DNA of 64,000 bases from Synechocystis sp. PCC 7509. GTDB lineage: Bacteria > Cyanobacteriota > Cyanobacteriia > Cyanobacteriales > Chroococcidiopsidaceae. The notes under the pieces are model-generated. The model saw only the letters and a program-made list of their open reading frames with translations, had not been told where the DNA came from and did not search any database. Positions 37,510-46,301 of the stretch are shown piece after piece; position 1 is the first letter of the stretch, and each line of letters begins with the position of its first letter. The stretch is from NCBI RefSeq assembly GCF_000332075.2, contig NZ_ALVU02000001.1:2616324-2680323 (forward strand), in the 5' to 3' direction. The translations under genes were made by a program, and so were the position numbers.

Positions 37510-38740
37510 CTAATTTACCGCTAACTGCTTGAGCATTAGTCGGAGGAAGCAAAGATTGACCTTAGCCGTCGCATTATCCAACGTGCGTTCAAAGTTCTTC
37601 ACTAAGCTTTTACAGCGTTCCATCCAAGCGTTAGACCGTTCAATTATCCATCGAGTGGCGACTACGACAAATCCCGTTAGACCCGGCACTTGTTTTTGAG
37701 ATGAGGTAGGCTTGGGAGTTTTTTCAAACTATATTTTAGTCATTATTTGAGGATAAATCTGTTCTAAAGCCTTGGTCACAACCAGTGGATGATATCCGTT
37801 ATCGAGGAGGATAGTCGTTTTGGGCAGGTGGTGGGGCTTAAGTAATCCATGTGGTTGGTCAGCATTTCAATTAAACCCATGTCATCGCTGACGTTAGCGC
37901 CGGTACAGTGGGCGAAGAAAGGGAATCCTAGGATATCTACTGCTAGATGTCGTTTGATGCCATTGCGTAGATTTGTAGAAACAAAATCCTTTTGATTTAA
38001 CACTGGCATTACAGGTGTTTTTTACGGCTTGGGAGTCGATAATCATCAACCTCGTCCACGGGGCTTTTTTTTTACCGGAAAAATGGGTCTAAAGCCCCGT
38101 CCTACAAGGACGGCTTTATATTATATTTAGCCCTCCAAAGTCTGGTATAATTAAAACAGCAAGTAGGAATAAACATCTATACGTTGAACCATCCTAGTGC
38201 GGTGAGACTCCGGCAACGGACATATCCAGCTTGATCTGGAACAGTTAAAGGGCAAACAAAGACGGGTTGGGGAGTATACCATTTTGGCATTAGTGATGAA
38301 CTTGGAAAGCGGAAATAATTAAAAAGTAAGCACAATTGCAATACCTGTCGTACTGGTAGTTGGTTGAAAGTGTCTAGGGGGACTTTTGATTGTTCCTTTT
38401 AAGAGACGACTCTTAAAGAATCCTCGTACCTTCAGGTCGAGGAGTATCAATTGTTCACGTACTTGAGAATGTAATACTTGCATCAGTTCTTCGATTACTT
38501 CAGCAGCGCGCCATTGCTTATAATGCCAATATACCGCCCTTGTAGAGGGGCAAATCTTTGGGTAAATCTTGCCAATTGCAACTATTTTTAAGTTGATAGA
38601 AGATGCCGTCCAATAGTTCTCTTTTTGTCCATTGGGAGGATCTGGTCTGTTTCTTGGTCGGTAATATCTGAGACAGTAGGGGGTTCAAGGATTTCCCACT
38701 CTTCGTCTGTTAAGCTACTAGCGATAGGATTATTTGGCTA
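37510..38740 (-). pseudogene. Broken IS5-type transposase
   Basis: Minus-strand fragments of one DDE transposase can be stitched across several frames. The N-terminal part (SLTDEEWEILEP, then ELLDGIFYQLKNSCNWQDL) lies at about 38740-38520, and WHYKQWRAAEVIEELMQVL continues after a frameshift. The DDE segment (IIDSQAVKNTCNASVKSKGF) is near 38040-37985, and ILGFPFFAHCTGANVSDDMG follows. The end (RWIIERSNAWMERCKSL, then ATAKVNLCFLRLMLKQLA) reaches a stop at 37510. These are hallmarks of IS5-family transposases in cyanobacteria. At least two frameshifts, plus an insertion of about 370 bases, make it inactive. Terminal inverted repeats were not identified with confidence. Confidence 0.85.
38084..38451 (+). 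mobile_element. Small IS200/IS605-like element without transposase
   Basis: This segment splits the IS5-type transposase between its VLHSQVREQ and GKKKAPW segments. Its left part carries a hairpin (AAAGCCCCGTCCT at 38091, AGGACGGCTTT at 38107) and a TATAAT-like promoter near 38144. Its right end carries TCCTCG-ACC/GGT-CGAGGA (38421-38443) followed by AGTATCAA. Subterminal hairpins and a right end of this kind are typical of IS200/IS605 elements in cyanobacteria, which do not duplicate their target. There is no tnpA or tnpB frame, so it would be a non-autonomous derivative. The boundaries are approximate. Confidence 0.6.
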
Positions 38741-38795
38741 ATACACCTCTTGCATAGATCCAATTAGGATACACAAGAGGGCAATCCATTTTCTG

Positions 38796-40490
38796 TTATT
38801 GTCCTTTAAATACAGAGCCAATAGTCGATTTAATTGAGTCTCGTGCTTGTTTAAATCTTTGCACGATTGGTTGTTGTTCGTGCAAGAAAATGCGGGCGCA
38901 GTTGCGTCCTGGCATTCCTGAAATTGACCCGCCGGGATGCGTCCCCGCACCAGTAAGAAATAATCCCTCAATTGGTGTTTTGTAATTGGCAAGTTCTGGT
39001 AAAGGACGGAAAAATACCATTTGGTCGAGAGTCATATCAATGTGATAGTAATTGCCTTTATACGCGCCTAATCGTTCTCCAAGTTCGGCAGGACTTTCCA
39101 CCCGACGGGCAATAATTGAATTTTTGACATTTGGGGAATAGTCGGCTAACTTATCAATTACTCGGTCAGCTACTTTGTTTTTGAGTTCGTCAGTCCAACC
39201 TGTACCCTTCAATCCTGTACCTTCAGCGCCAGCAATTTGATAAGGGGCAAAAAATTCAATCCAGGCGGTATGCTTGCCGTAGGGAGCCATGGAAGGATCA
39301 AGCATTGTCGGAACTACTAAATACATAGAAGGGTCAGCATCGGGAATTTCGCCCAAAATACATTTACTATGAGCTTGTTCGACGTGGGTAACAGAATCTG
39401 CTATTAGTACCGAACCAATTAGATAACTATCGTCGTGGTTGTGATGCTCAAAGTTGAGAGGTTTATCTAAAGCCAGGTCAATTTTGAGGATAGTTTCATT
39501 ATTGTTGACAATGCGGCGCTCTAATCTTTCCCGTAGATTTGGATCGGCGCTATTCACGTCACTAGCATCTATCAGTTGCAAAAATACTCTTTTAGCATCA
39601 ATATTTGAAATTACCCCTTTGTTAGCGCGATATTCGACCCCTCCGGCTATTTTTACGCCTACTGCTCGACCATCATCAATTAAAACTTTTTCTACTTGCT
39701 GGTCAGTAAGAATTACGCCGCCTTTACTTTTAACTAGCTTCACTAAAGCTTGTACTAGCGCCCCCGTACCGCCACGAGGTCTTGCCATTCCTGGATCGTG
39801 GCGCATTGCCATCATGATCGCTCCCACCGCGTTAGTTTTTTGCGAAGGTGGCGCACCCAGTTCGGCACATAATCTAGCTAAAGGTGCTTTGAGAAACTCG
39901 CTATCAAACCACTCATTGAGGACATCTTCGCCGCTACTAAGCATTGTCCGCACAAAGTCTAGGGTTTTAGCTGGGGAACCAACAACGGCAAATAAATCTT
40001 TGAGCTTTTTGATGTCGTAGTTGCCAGCAATATCAATAATAGATTTGGGTGGAGCGTTAAACATAGGAATCATTGCCCCTAACACCCGTTGCCAAAATTC
40101 TGTATACTCGCGGTATTTTTGAGCATCGCGATCGCTATATCTAGCAATTTCTTGGCAAGTTTTTTCTAAGGATTTATGACCCAAAAAGTATTTACCGTCA
40201 GGATGGGGACAAAATACTACCGGATCGCATTCCAAATACTCTAACCCGTACTTTTCTAGTTCTAATTCTTGAACGACTGGCCCTAAATGGATAAATTCAT
40301 GATCGATCGCGCACAAGTTAAACTTAAATCCTGGTGCTTCGGTAGGGAGCGATTCTTCTGTAGTTGCAGCACCACCTGGAACCGAACGCTTTTCTAGCAA
40401 TAAAACGCTATACCCAGCTTTAAGTAAATAAGCAGCACAGACTAAACCATTATGTCCTGCGCCAATAATTACCACATCATACGATTGCAT
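38796..40490 (-). CDS. crtO: Beta-carotene ketolase CrtO
   Basis: A 564-residue flavoprotein of the phytoene-desaturase-like family that adds a keto group to the beta-ionone ring, giving echinenone. The FAD-binding start VVIIGAGHNGLVCAAYLLKA is followed by LLLEKRSVPGGAATTEE. RPRGGTGALVQALVK and FLTGAGTHPGGSISGMPGRN close the fold, as in cyanobacterial CrtO. The length is right for CrtO rather than for CrtI-type or CrtP desaturases. Ketocarotenoids protect against light stress and serve orange carotenoid protein; no ocp gene is in the window. The transposase remnant lies directly downstream. Confidence 0.9.
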   Translation of the reverse strand: MQSYDVVIIGAGHNGLVCAAYLLKAGYSVLLLEKRSVPGGAATTEESLPTEAPGFKFNLCAIDHEFIHLGPVVQELELEKYGLEYLECDPVVFCPHPDGKYFLGHKSLEKTCQEIARYSDRDAQKYREYTEFWQRVLGAMIPMFNAPPKSIIDIAGNYDIKKLKDLFAVVGSPAKTLDFVRTMLSSGEDVLNEWFDSEFLKAPLARLCAELGAPPSQKTNAVGAIMMAMRHDPGMARPRGGTGALVQALVKLVKSKGGVILTDQQVEKVLIDDGRAVGVKIAGGVEYRANKGVISNIDAKRVFLQLIDASDVNSADPNLRERLERRIVNNNETILKIDLALDKPLNFEHHNHDDSYLIGSVLIADSVTHVEQAHSKCILGEIPDADPSMYLVVPTMLDPSMAPYGKHTAWIEFFAPYQIAGAEGTGLKGTGWTDELKNKVADRVIDKLADYSPNVKNSIIARRVESPAELGERLGAYKGNYYHIDMTLDQMVFFRPLPELANYKTPIEGLFLTGAGTHPGGSISGMPGRNCARIFLHEQQPIVQRFKQARDSIKSTIGSVFKGQ

Positions 40491-40587
40491 AGCGTCCGCT
40501 CCAAATCCCTATTCACCGATCTTAAGAATAAGTTATCCAAGGGTACAATCAATTCAATAGTTATAAAGGGCGATCGCCCTTTAAAGC

Positions 40588-41328
40588 TTAAGCTTGCGGT
40601 ATTTCTTTTACATGAGCTTCGGTGTGGAGAGTTAACCTACCTGGGTTTACTTCTAGTTCTTTGACGCGCAGTGCCATTTTTTCTAGTTCAATAAACGGCA
40701 ATTGCGTTAGTTGTTTCATTTTTTCTAACAAAGCTACCGCTAGTTCTAGAGAGATATTTTCCCCGCCAGTACACTTAAAGCTTTCAATTAGTATCGGTTG
40801 CTGGTGGGTACGGGGTCGAATTACAGCATTAAACCCAAGTTGCCTAGTATTACCCTTTTCTGTCAACAAAGCACTGCCATTCACGTCTATTTTATTTTGG
40901 TAGGGAAGCAACAATTCTACTTGCTGCAACGCCATAGTCACGATTTGCCCCTCTACATCCAAATCTAGGTTTTGCATTTTATTTTTAACGTAATCGGAGC
41001 TTAAAGTACGATTTAAGTCCTCTTGGGTAAGGACAAATTTAGCGATCGCATTTACCGGATGAGTTAATTCTATTTGCCCTAATAAAGCGCTCAAGGGGTC
41101 AATGGCAACGTTATCTAGGCGCAACTCCATTTCCTGCACCCGGATATCTGTTTGCAGCACTAAGCCTTGACCGGAAACATTAATAGAATCGGCTTGTCCT
41201 TGCACAACCTTGAGTAAATCAGTGCGGACATCCACATTAATTTTTTCGGCGGCATCTAACTGACTCGATATACCTAATTGGGCGGCTTTGGCGATCGCTT
41301 GTTCATCTAACCTAGGACTATCAGACAT
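40588..41328 (-). CDS. DUF2993 domain protein
   Basis: A 246-residue protein that I place in DUF2993, a family of LEA-like/lipid-binding-looking beta proteins common in cyanobacteria and actinobacteria. Alternating hydrophobic strands are seen (MELRLDNVAIDPLSALLGQI, QIVTMALQQVELLLPYQ, MALRVKELEVNPGRLTLHTE). There is no signal peptide or membrane segment, which is unusual for members that are exported. Function is unknown. It lies about 100 bases upstream of crtO on the same strand. Confidence 0.75.
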   Translation of the reverse strand: MSDSPRLDEQAIAKAAQLGISSQLDAAEKINVDVRTDLLKVVQGQADSINVSGQGLVLQTDIRVQEMELRLDNVAIDPLSALLGQIELTHPVNAIAKFVLTQEDLNRTLSSDYVKNKMQNLDLDVEGQIVTMALQQVELLLPYQNKIDVNGSALLTEKGNTRQLGFNAVIRPRTHQQPILIESFKCTGGENISLELAVALLEKMKQLTQLPFIELEKMALRVKELEVNPGRLTLHTEAHVKEIPQA

Positions 41329-41535
41329 AAAAAATTAACATTTGTTTGAACTTCACTACTGCCTAATTTAGAAAAGCAAATTAGCTAGTGTATCTACATC
41401 ACGGTGGACTTTTGGAGTAAAAAGCAATACTTCCCCAGAACACCTCCTTCTTAGGGGCAACCTTAATAAAACTTCGATAATTAAAGCCAAACCTAAAATG
41501 CTGAGAAAACTTGCCAAATTTTTTTGTTGGTTTAA

Positions 41536-43257
41536 TTAAAAAGGGTTGTAAAACACAGAAAAATATAAACCGTTTTCTTGCCATGTTCTTTCAGTGGAAG
41601 ATACAGAAATTAAAGGGATACCGTAATCAAGCCGCGCGGTAAAGCGATTACTTTGCTGCCAAATTAAACCCAAACCTAAAGAAGCTAGGGAATTGCGTTC
41701 TGGCGACTCTCTACCAGCGTTCCAGGTGCTGCCCACATCGACAAAGGGAGCTACTTGTAAAACCGCATTCCAGCCAGAAACCCGCAAAACAGGCAATCTC
41801 ACCTCTGCCGAAGCAAAAGCCCCATTATCAGTCAAAAGTAAATCTTGACGGTAGCCGCGAACGTTTTGCAAACCGCCCAAACTAAACTGTTCTAGAGGTA
41901 AAAGAGAGTTAGCTGATAGCTGAACATTACCGCGTACTAAAAGTAATGTTTCTGGTGCTAATCGGCGCACCCATTGGGTTTGTCCTTGCCAGGAGAGGAA
42001 ACGGCTATCGGGCTTTTCGGCGTTGACCGTGGCATCAAAAGCGCCAACTCCTAAGTTAAACTGCGATCGCGCTGCAATTACTTGGCGGGTATTTCGCCCA
42101 GTCCATTCTTGAAAAAATCTCAGGGCAGAAATTCGCGTTCTGCCTTGCTCATCTGCGCCTATGGACAAAGCAAAAGGGATATCTAGTAAAGAAGTTTCGC
42201 TTTCAAGGCGACTTGCGCTTATACCTACAGCCAGTTCTTGACTTGGAGTTTGAATAATTGGCTGACGCAAAGTTACGTCATAGTAACGAGATTCAGAACT
42301 TATATCTAGCAAGTCAAAAGGTGGCTCAATAACGCTGCTTGAGTTTGTACTATAGCCAAGACTAAGCGTACCATTGCGGGGATTGAGCGGCAAAGCATAA
42401 CTCGCATCGATGGCGTTGCTACCATCAGTATTGGCATAAGCAAAAATAACGCGATCGCCGATTCCCAGTAAATTCCCTTCATTTAATTGTAAGTTGCGTC
42501 GAAAACTTCCGGCTGCGGGCGATCGCCCGTTATCAATAGTGGCTTGTACTGTTGTACTTTGAGCTTCAGTAACTTGTACTGCTAAAATGCTTTGACTAGG
42601 GCGAGTTCCCGCCGACAGCTCCGCAGATATATTACTAATTAAAGGATTGAGTTGCAGTAGTTGCAAGGCTTGTAAAAGGCGATCGCGATTAATGGGCGTA
42701 TTAGTGGCGATCGCAAGGCGGCGGCGAATGTAGTTAGAGTTGAGATATTTTGTTCCCGTTACTTGGAGGCTTTCTAAGCCTCCTTCCAGTACGGTAATTG
42801 TCACTACCTTACCTTGCAGGGTTTGAGGAGGAATATAGGCTCCAGATGTTATGTAGCCGTTATCAAAATAAAGTTGCGTTATCGCCGAACGAGCTTGGAA
42901 TAATTCGGCAAAGGAAATTGGTTTATTGGTAAAGGGAGCAAGAACTTTCGCCAACTGTTCAGAGGAAAATACTGTACTACCAACTACTTCAAAACGTTCA
43001 ATATTTATTGTTTGCAGTCCGCCAGGGGCATTTTCTAGCGGTGTGGGAGTAGGCAAACTTGGCTGTAATAATTCTTCTGGAGGCGGTAATGGTTGCAGTA
43101 GTTCAAAAGAGGGAATGGGGGCAGGGAATGGCTGGACATCGGGGAGAGAAGGAATTTGTAATGGTGGGGTTTGCGCTGGTAGCGACCTAGGAACACTACT
43201 AATTGTTAGTACAACTGGTAGCAGCCACAACCAAGAGCGATATTGTTTACAAGCCAT
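41536..43257 (-). CDS. TpsB/ShlB/FhaC-type outer-membrane transporter
   Basis: A 573-residue outer-membrane beta-barrel protein of the Omp85 superfamily. A signal peptide (LWLLPVVLTISSVPRSLPAQ) and a Pro-rich linker are followed by a POTRA domain of the ShlB type (INIERFEVVGSTVFSSEQL, ITQLYFDNGYITSGAYIPPQ). The barrel has VRGYRQDLLLTDNGAFASAE, the conserved VRGYR motif. The end SVFYNPF has the C-terminal aromatic signature of outer-membrane proteins. Such proteins export one large TpsA substrate, or in cyanobacteria may insert or transport other cargo. No TpsA-like gene is in the window. It is downstream of the CHASE2 kinase on the same strand, with about 110 bases between. Confidence 0.9.
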   Translation of the reverse strand: MACKQYRSWLWLLPVVLTISSVPRSLPAQTPPLQIPSLPDVQPFPAPIPSFELLQPLPPPEELLQPSLPTPTPLENAPGGLQTINIERFEVVGSTVFSSEQLAKVLAPFTNKPISFAELFQARSAITQLYFDNGYITSGAYIPPQTLQGKVVTITVLEGGLESLQVTGTKYLNSNYIRRRLAIATNTPINRDRLLQALQLLQLNPLISNISAELSAGTRPSQSILAVQVTEAQSTTVQATIDNGRSPAAGSFRRNLQLNEGNLLGIGDRVIFAYANTDGSNAIDASYALPLNPRNGTLSLGYSTNSSSVIEPPFDLLDISSESRYYDVTLRQPIIQTPSQELAVGISASRLESETSLLDIPFALSIGADEQGRTRISALRFFQEWTGRNTRQVIAARSQFNLGVGAFDATVNAEKPDSRFLSWQGQTQWVRRLAPETLLLVRGNVQLSANSLLPLEQFSLGGLQNVRGYRQDLLLTDNGAFASAEVRLPVLRVSGWNAVLQVAPFVDVGSTWNAGRESPERNSLASLGLGLIWQQSNRFTARLDYGIPLISVSSTERTWQENGLYFSVFYNPF

Positions 43258-43370
43258 TAGTTAAGAAGTAGTCAATTTATATCTAGTTGAGCATAATTTG
43301 GGGTAATGGGGCAGTGAGAAACAATCTGACACCTTGGGGGAATCAATTATCCACCCTTGCGCCGCTACAA

Positions 43371-45506
43371 TCACTGTGGGGGAATATATGCTTTTAAGTC
43401 CACAATAACCTCCATCGCCGACTGATACCTTTGCTCGTGGCGATAAGCAACCATTTTGTCTAGAATAGCTGCTAACTTGTCGCTAACTGAAGTGCGATCG
43501 CGCCAAATAACTTCTTTAGTTACCGGATCTTTGGGAATTTGTACTGCTGGTACGCCAACCAACGCTTGAATCCCAATCATCCCTAAAGCATAAATATCGC
43601 TATTAAGTACGGGTTGTCCGAGTAGTTGTTCGGGGGGCGCATAACCAGACGTACCAATCGCCACCGTATTACTTTCTGACACATCAGCAATTTGCGTTTC
43701 TAACTGTTTTACAGCCCCAAAGTCAATTAAAACCAACCGTCCATCAGCTTCGCGCCGCATAATGTTACCTGGCTTGATATCTCGATGAATTACACCGAAA
43801 CCGTGAATAAATTGCAGAACTTCAACGACATCTTTAAGCAAAGCCACAACATAAGGTGCTGATAGTTTTTTACCGGGGGTAAGTTCATCACTTAAAGAAT
43901 GACCTTTGATATACTCTTGAACTAAATAAAACTCCTTATTTGCTTCAAAGTAGGCTAAAAGCTGAGGAATGCGATCGTTTCTACCAACAGTTTCTAAAGT
44001 TTTTGCTTCTGTATTAAAAAAACGCCTAGCAATTTCTAAAAACTTTTCATCCGTGCGAGTAGGCTTTAATTGCTTAACCACACAATAGGGATTTCCTGGT
44101 CTTTTGGTATCTTCAGCTAAATAAGTTTCCCCAAACCCACCTTTGCCAATATTGCTGACAACTTTGTAACGTCCATCGAGTAGATTGCTCTCTACGGTGT
44201 CTGATTGGGGTAGCTGAGTTTGGTCTTCTTCATAGTTAGTAGAATTTACGGATTCAGGTAATTGTGCTACGGAGGAATAATTTTTATAACCTTTATAAGA
44301 AGCAACACTCGCACCCGTTAGTAGCAAAGCCAGGGCTGGCGGTACTAATGGCACTCTACCAAATCCAGAAAAGATCGCTAAACCTATTCCCAATAATCCA
44401 GCTACAGCAACAATTTCCAAGCCCACAATAATTAAAGGATTGCGCAGCCGCCAGGCTACAACTCCGCCTACCACCGACCAAACAAAAATCCAGGGAACTT
44501 CCGCCCACCCTGGCATCGTCCAAAAGAGAGATTTATTATTGGTTGCGGCGGTTAATATTTGACTTATAGCTTGGGCGTGAACTACTACCCCAGGCATCCG
44601 TAAATCTTGCCTTTGCCCTTTACTGTAAGGCGTATACAAAAAATCATTGCCACTACTAGCAGTTACACCAATTAAAACTACCCGATCTTTGACTAGCTTG
44701 GGGTCAAAATTGCCTTTCAGGACATCTGTTAAATTAATTTGGTCGGCAACTAGGCTAGGCGATCGGTAATTTAATAATATTTGGTAGCCTCTAGCGTCAA
44801 TATTTTGATATTCTGCCGTATCGTTATTTATTGGGGTAAAGATAGTATTGCCTAGCTTCCAGTGTTCTTGAGATGTCTTTTCTAGCTTTATGCCTTGCTT
44901 TGCCAAATAATGCAAGGCAAGTTGAAAACTAAAAGAGTATTCCGCCGGACACGCCGAGTTGGTAGCCGGAGTCAAAGTTAGTAAATTGCGCCGTACTACA
45001 CTATCGCCATCGACAACAATATCGCTAAATCCCAAGCGATCGCTTGGTACTTCTTTGGGGGGAGCTACACCGCGATCGCGATCGCCATTCCCCGACTTAC
45101 ATACAGCAATAATATTATCTGTTAGTTGCAAGTTTGTGACTAATTCGGCATTACCTGGCTCAAGGGGCAAATCGCGATAAATATCCAAACCAATAGCGGC
45201 GGGTTGATTTTGGTTAAGCTTATCTAGCAACTGATTGATGACGCGATCGCTAGCGGGCCACTTACCTAAATTGCGGATATCTTCTTCATCTACCGCTACA
45301 ACTAATAAGCGCGGATCTATACCTTTATCTGGTTGCAGGCGAACTAAAGTATCAGCAAAACTTAATTCCCATCCTTCTAAAAGTGAAAGTTGTTTGCCAC
45401 CAATTATTAACGCGGAGACAGCAACACTAGCAATAAGCACTGTCCCACTTAAAAACGACAAAGCTAGTTTAGTAAAGTTACCCTGTTTTGAGGACGAAGA
45501 ACTCAT
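43371..45506 (-). CDS. CHASE2-domain serine/threonine protein kinase
   Basis: A 711-residue membrane receptor kinase. After one N-terminal membrane segment (LALSFLSGTVLIASVAVSAL), a CHASE2 sensor domain of about 280 residues follows (LLVVAVDEEDIRNLGKWP, AAIGLDIYRDLPLEP, VVLIGVTASSGNDFLYTP). Three membrane segments come next (about residues 335-400), then the cytoplasmic kinase: IGKGGFGETYLAED, VVKQLKP with the ATP lysine, HRDIKPGNIM, and LIDFGAVKQL. The catalytic residues are intact, so it is probably active. The signal sensed and the substrates are unknown. It may be co-transcribed with the TpsB-like gene downstream. Confidence 0.92.
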   Translation of the reverse strand: MSSSSSKQGNFTKLALSFLSGTVLIASVAVSALIIGGKQLSLLEGWELSFADTLVRLQPDKGIDPRLLVVAVDEEDIRNLGKWPASDRVINQLLDKLNQNQPAAIGLDIYRDLPLEPGNAELVTNLQLTDNIIAVCKSGNGDRDRGVAPPKEVPSDRLGFSDIVVDGDSVVRRNLLTLTPATNSACPAEYSFSFQLALHYLAKQGIKLEKTSQEHWKLGNTIFTPINNDTAEYQNIDARGYQILLNYRSPSLVADQINLTDVLKGNFDPKLVKDRVVLIGVTASSGNDFLYTPYSKGQRQDLRMPGVVVHAQAISQILTAATNNKSLFWTMPGWAEVPWIFVWSVVGGVVAWRLRNPLIIVGLEIVAVAGLLGIGLAIFSGFGRVPLVPPALALLLTGASVASYKGYKNYSSVAQLPESVNSTNYEEDQTQLPQSDTVESNLLDGRYKVVSNIGKGGFGETYLAEDTKRPGNPYCVVKQLKPTRTDEKFLEIARRFFNTEAKTLETVGRNDRIPQLLAYFEANKEFYLVQEYIKGHSLSDELTPGKKLSAPYVVALLKDVVEVLQFIHGFGVIHRDIKPGNIMRREADGRLVLIDFGAVKQLETQIADVSESNTVAIGTSGYAPPEQLLGQPVLNSDIYALGMIGIQALVGVPAVQIPKDPVTKEVIWRDRTSVSDKLAAILDKMVAYRHEQRYQSAMEVIVDLKAYIPPQ

Positions 45507-45776
45507 AAATAAAAATTTTTATAGTAGTGATTGAATACTATCTACCCTTGCCAGCGTCGGCTATCTGTTCAACAGTAAAACTAAATAATACAATTTACTT
45601 TAGCCTAGACTGTAGCGAATTACTGGATCATTTACGCAGTTTATCTGGGGCGAGTTAGAAAAGCAGCATTCCTTAACAGCATTGTAAATATTAGGGGTCG
45701 CGCATCGCTGTATATTAGTTTCTGATAAGTGCTGTATCGATCTCAGCCACGCCCAAACAAGAGGTAAATAGAAAAC

Positions 45777-46220
45777 GTGAGAATTTTTATACGCGGATTA
45801 ACAATATTGCTAGTAGTCCTAGGATGCTGGGGATTAGTGGGGGTAGATTCCCGCGCGATCGCTCTATCTTTGCCTAGCTTTCATACATCTGTACCAATTT
45901 TAGCCAAAGTAGAATTACCTACCAAGGAATTACGCAATAAAGCTGACGACAAGCTAGACACGGAGTTTGGCAAAAAAATTGACTTAAATAACACTAACGT
46001 CCGAGCTTTCCAACGCTACGCGGGAATGTACCCAACTTTAGCTAAAGCCATTATTCAAAACGCTCCCTACAACCAAGTAGAAGACGTATTAAAAATTGTG
46101 GGCTTAAGCGATCGCCAAAAAGAAATCCTGCAAGGCAACTTGGATAATTTCACCGTCACCGAATCTGATTCTGTATTTAACGAAGGCGACGATCGCTACA
46201 ACAACGGAATTTACAGATAA
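45777..46220 (+). CDS. psbU: Photosystem II extrinsic protein PsbU
   Basis: A 147-residue lumenal protein that stabilises the oxygen-evolving complex of photosystem II. The signal sequence ([17 protein letters not shown]) is followed by the mature domain with [39 protein letters not shown] and [20 protein letters not shown], all diagnostic of PsbU. The start is GTG 45777, with GAGG about 12 bases upstream. It is monocistronic-looking, followed after 80 bases by nadB. It is the clearest evidence that the host is a cyanobacterium. Confidence 0.95.
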   Translation: MRIFIRGLTILLVVLGCWGLVGVDSRAIALSLPSFHTSVPILAKVELPTKELRNKADDKLDTEFGKKIDLNNTNVRAFQRYAGMYPTLAKAIIQNAPYNQVEDVLKIVGLSDRQKEILQGNLDNFTVTESDSVFNEGDDRYNNGIYR

Positions 46221-46254
46221 CCGATTTGTAAAGGCGATGCTCCAAGTTAAGCAA

Positions 46255-46288
46255 GTTTTGAGTTATAAATATATGTTTAACTTAAAAC
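46255..46288 (+). terminator. Possible weak terminator after psbU
   Basis: GTTTTGAGTT (46255-46264) can pair with AACTTAAAAC (46279-46288) with one G-U pair, followed by TATTTT. The stem is AT-rich and therefore weak. Confidence 0.3.
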
Positions 46289-46301
46289 TATTTTCAACAC
46301 C

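Noticed and set aside
37776-38009. Apparent small minus-strand gene
   Set aside because: It is an internal fragment of the frameshifted IS5-type transposase, not an independent gene.
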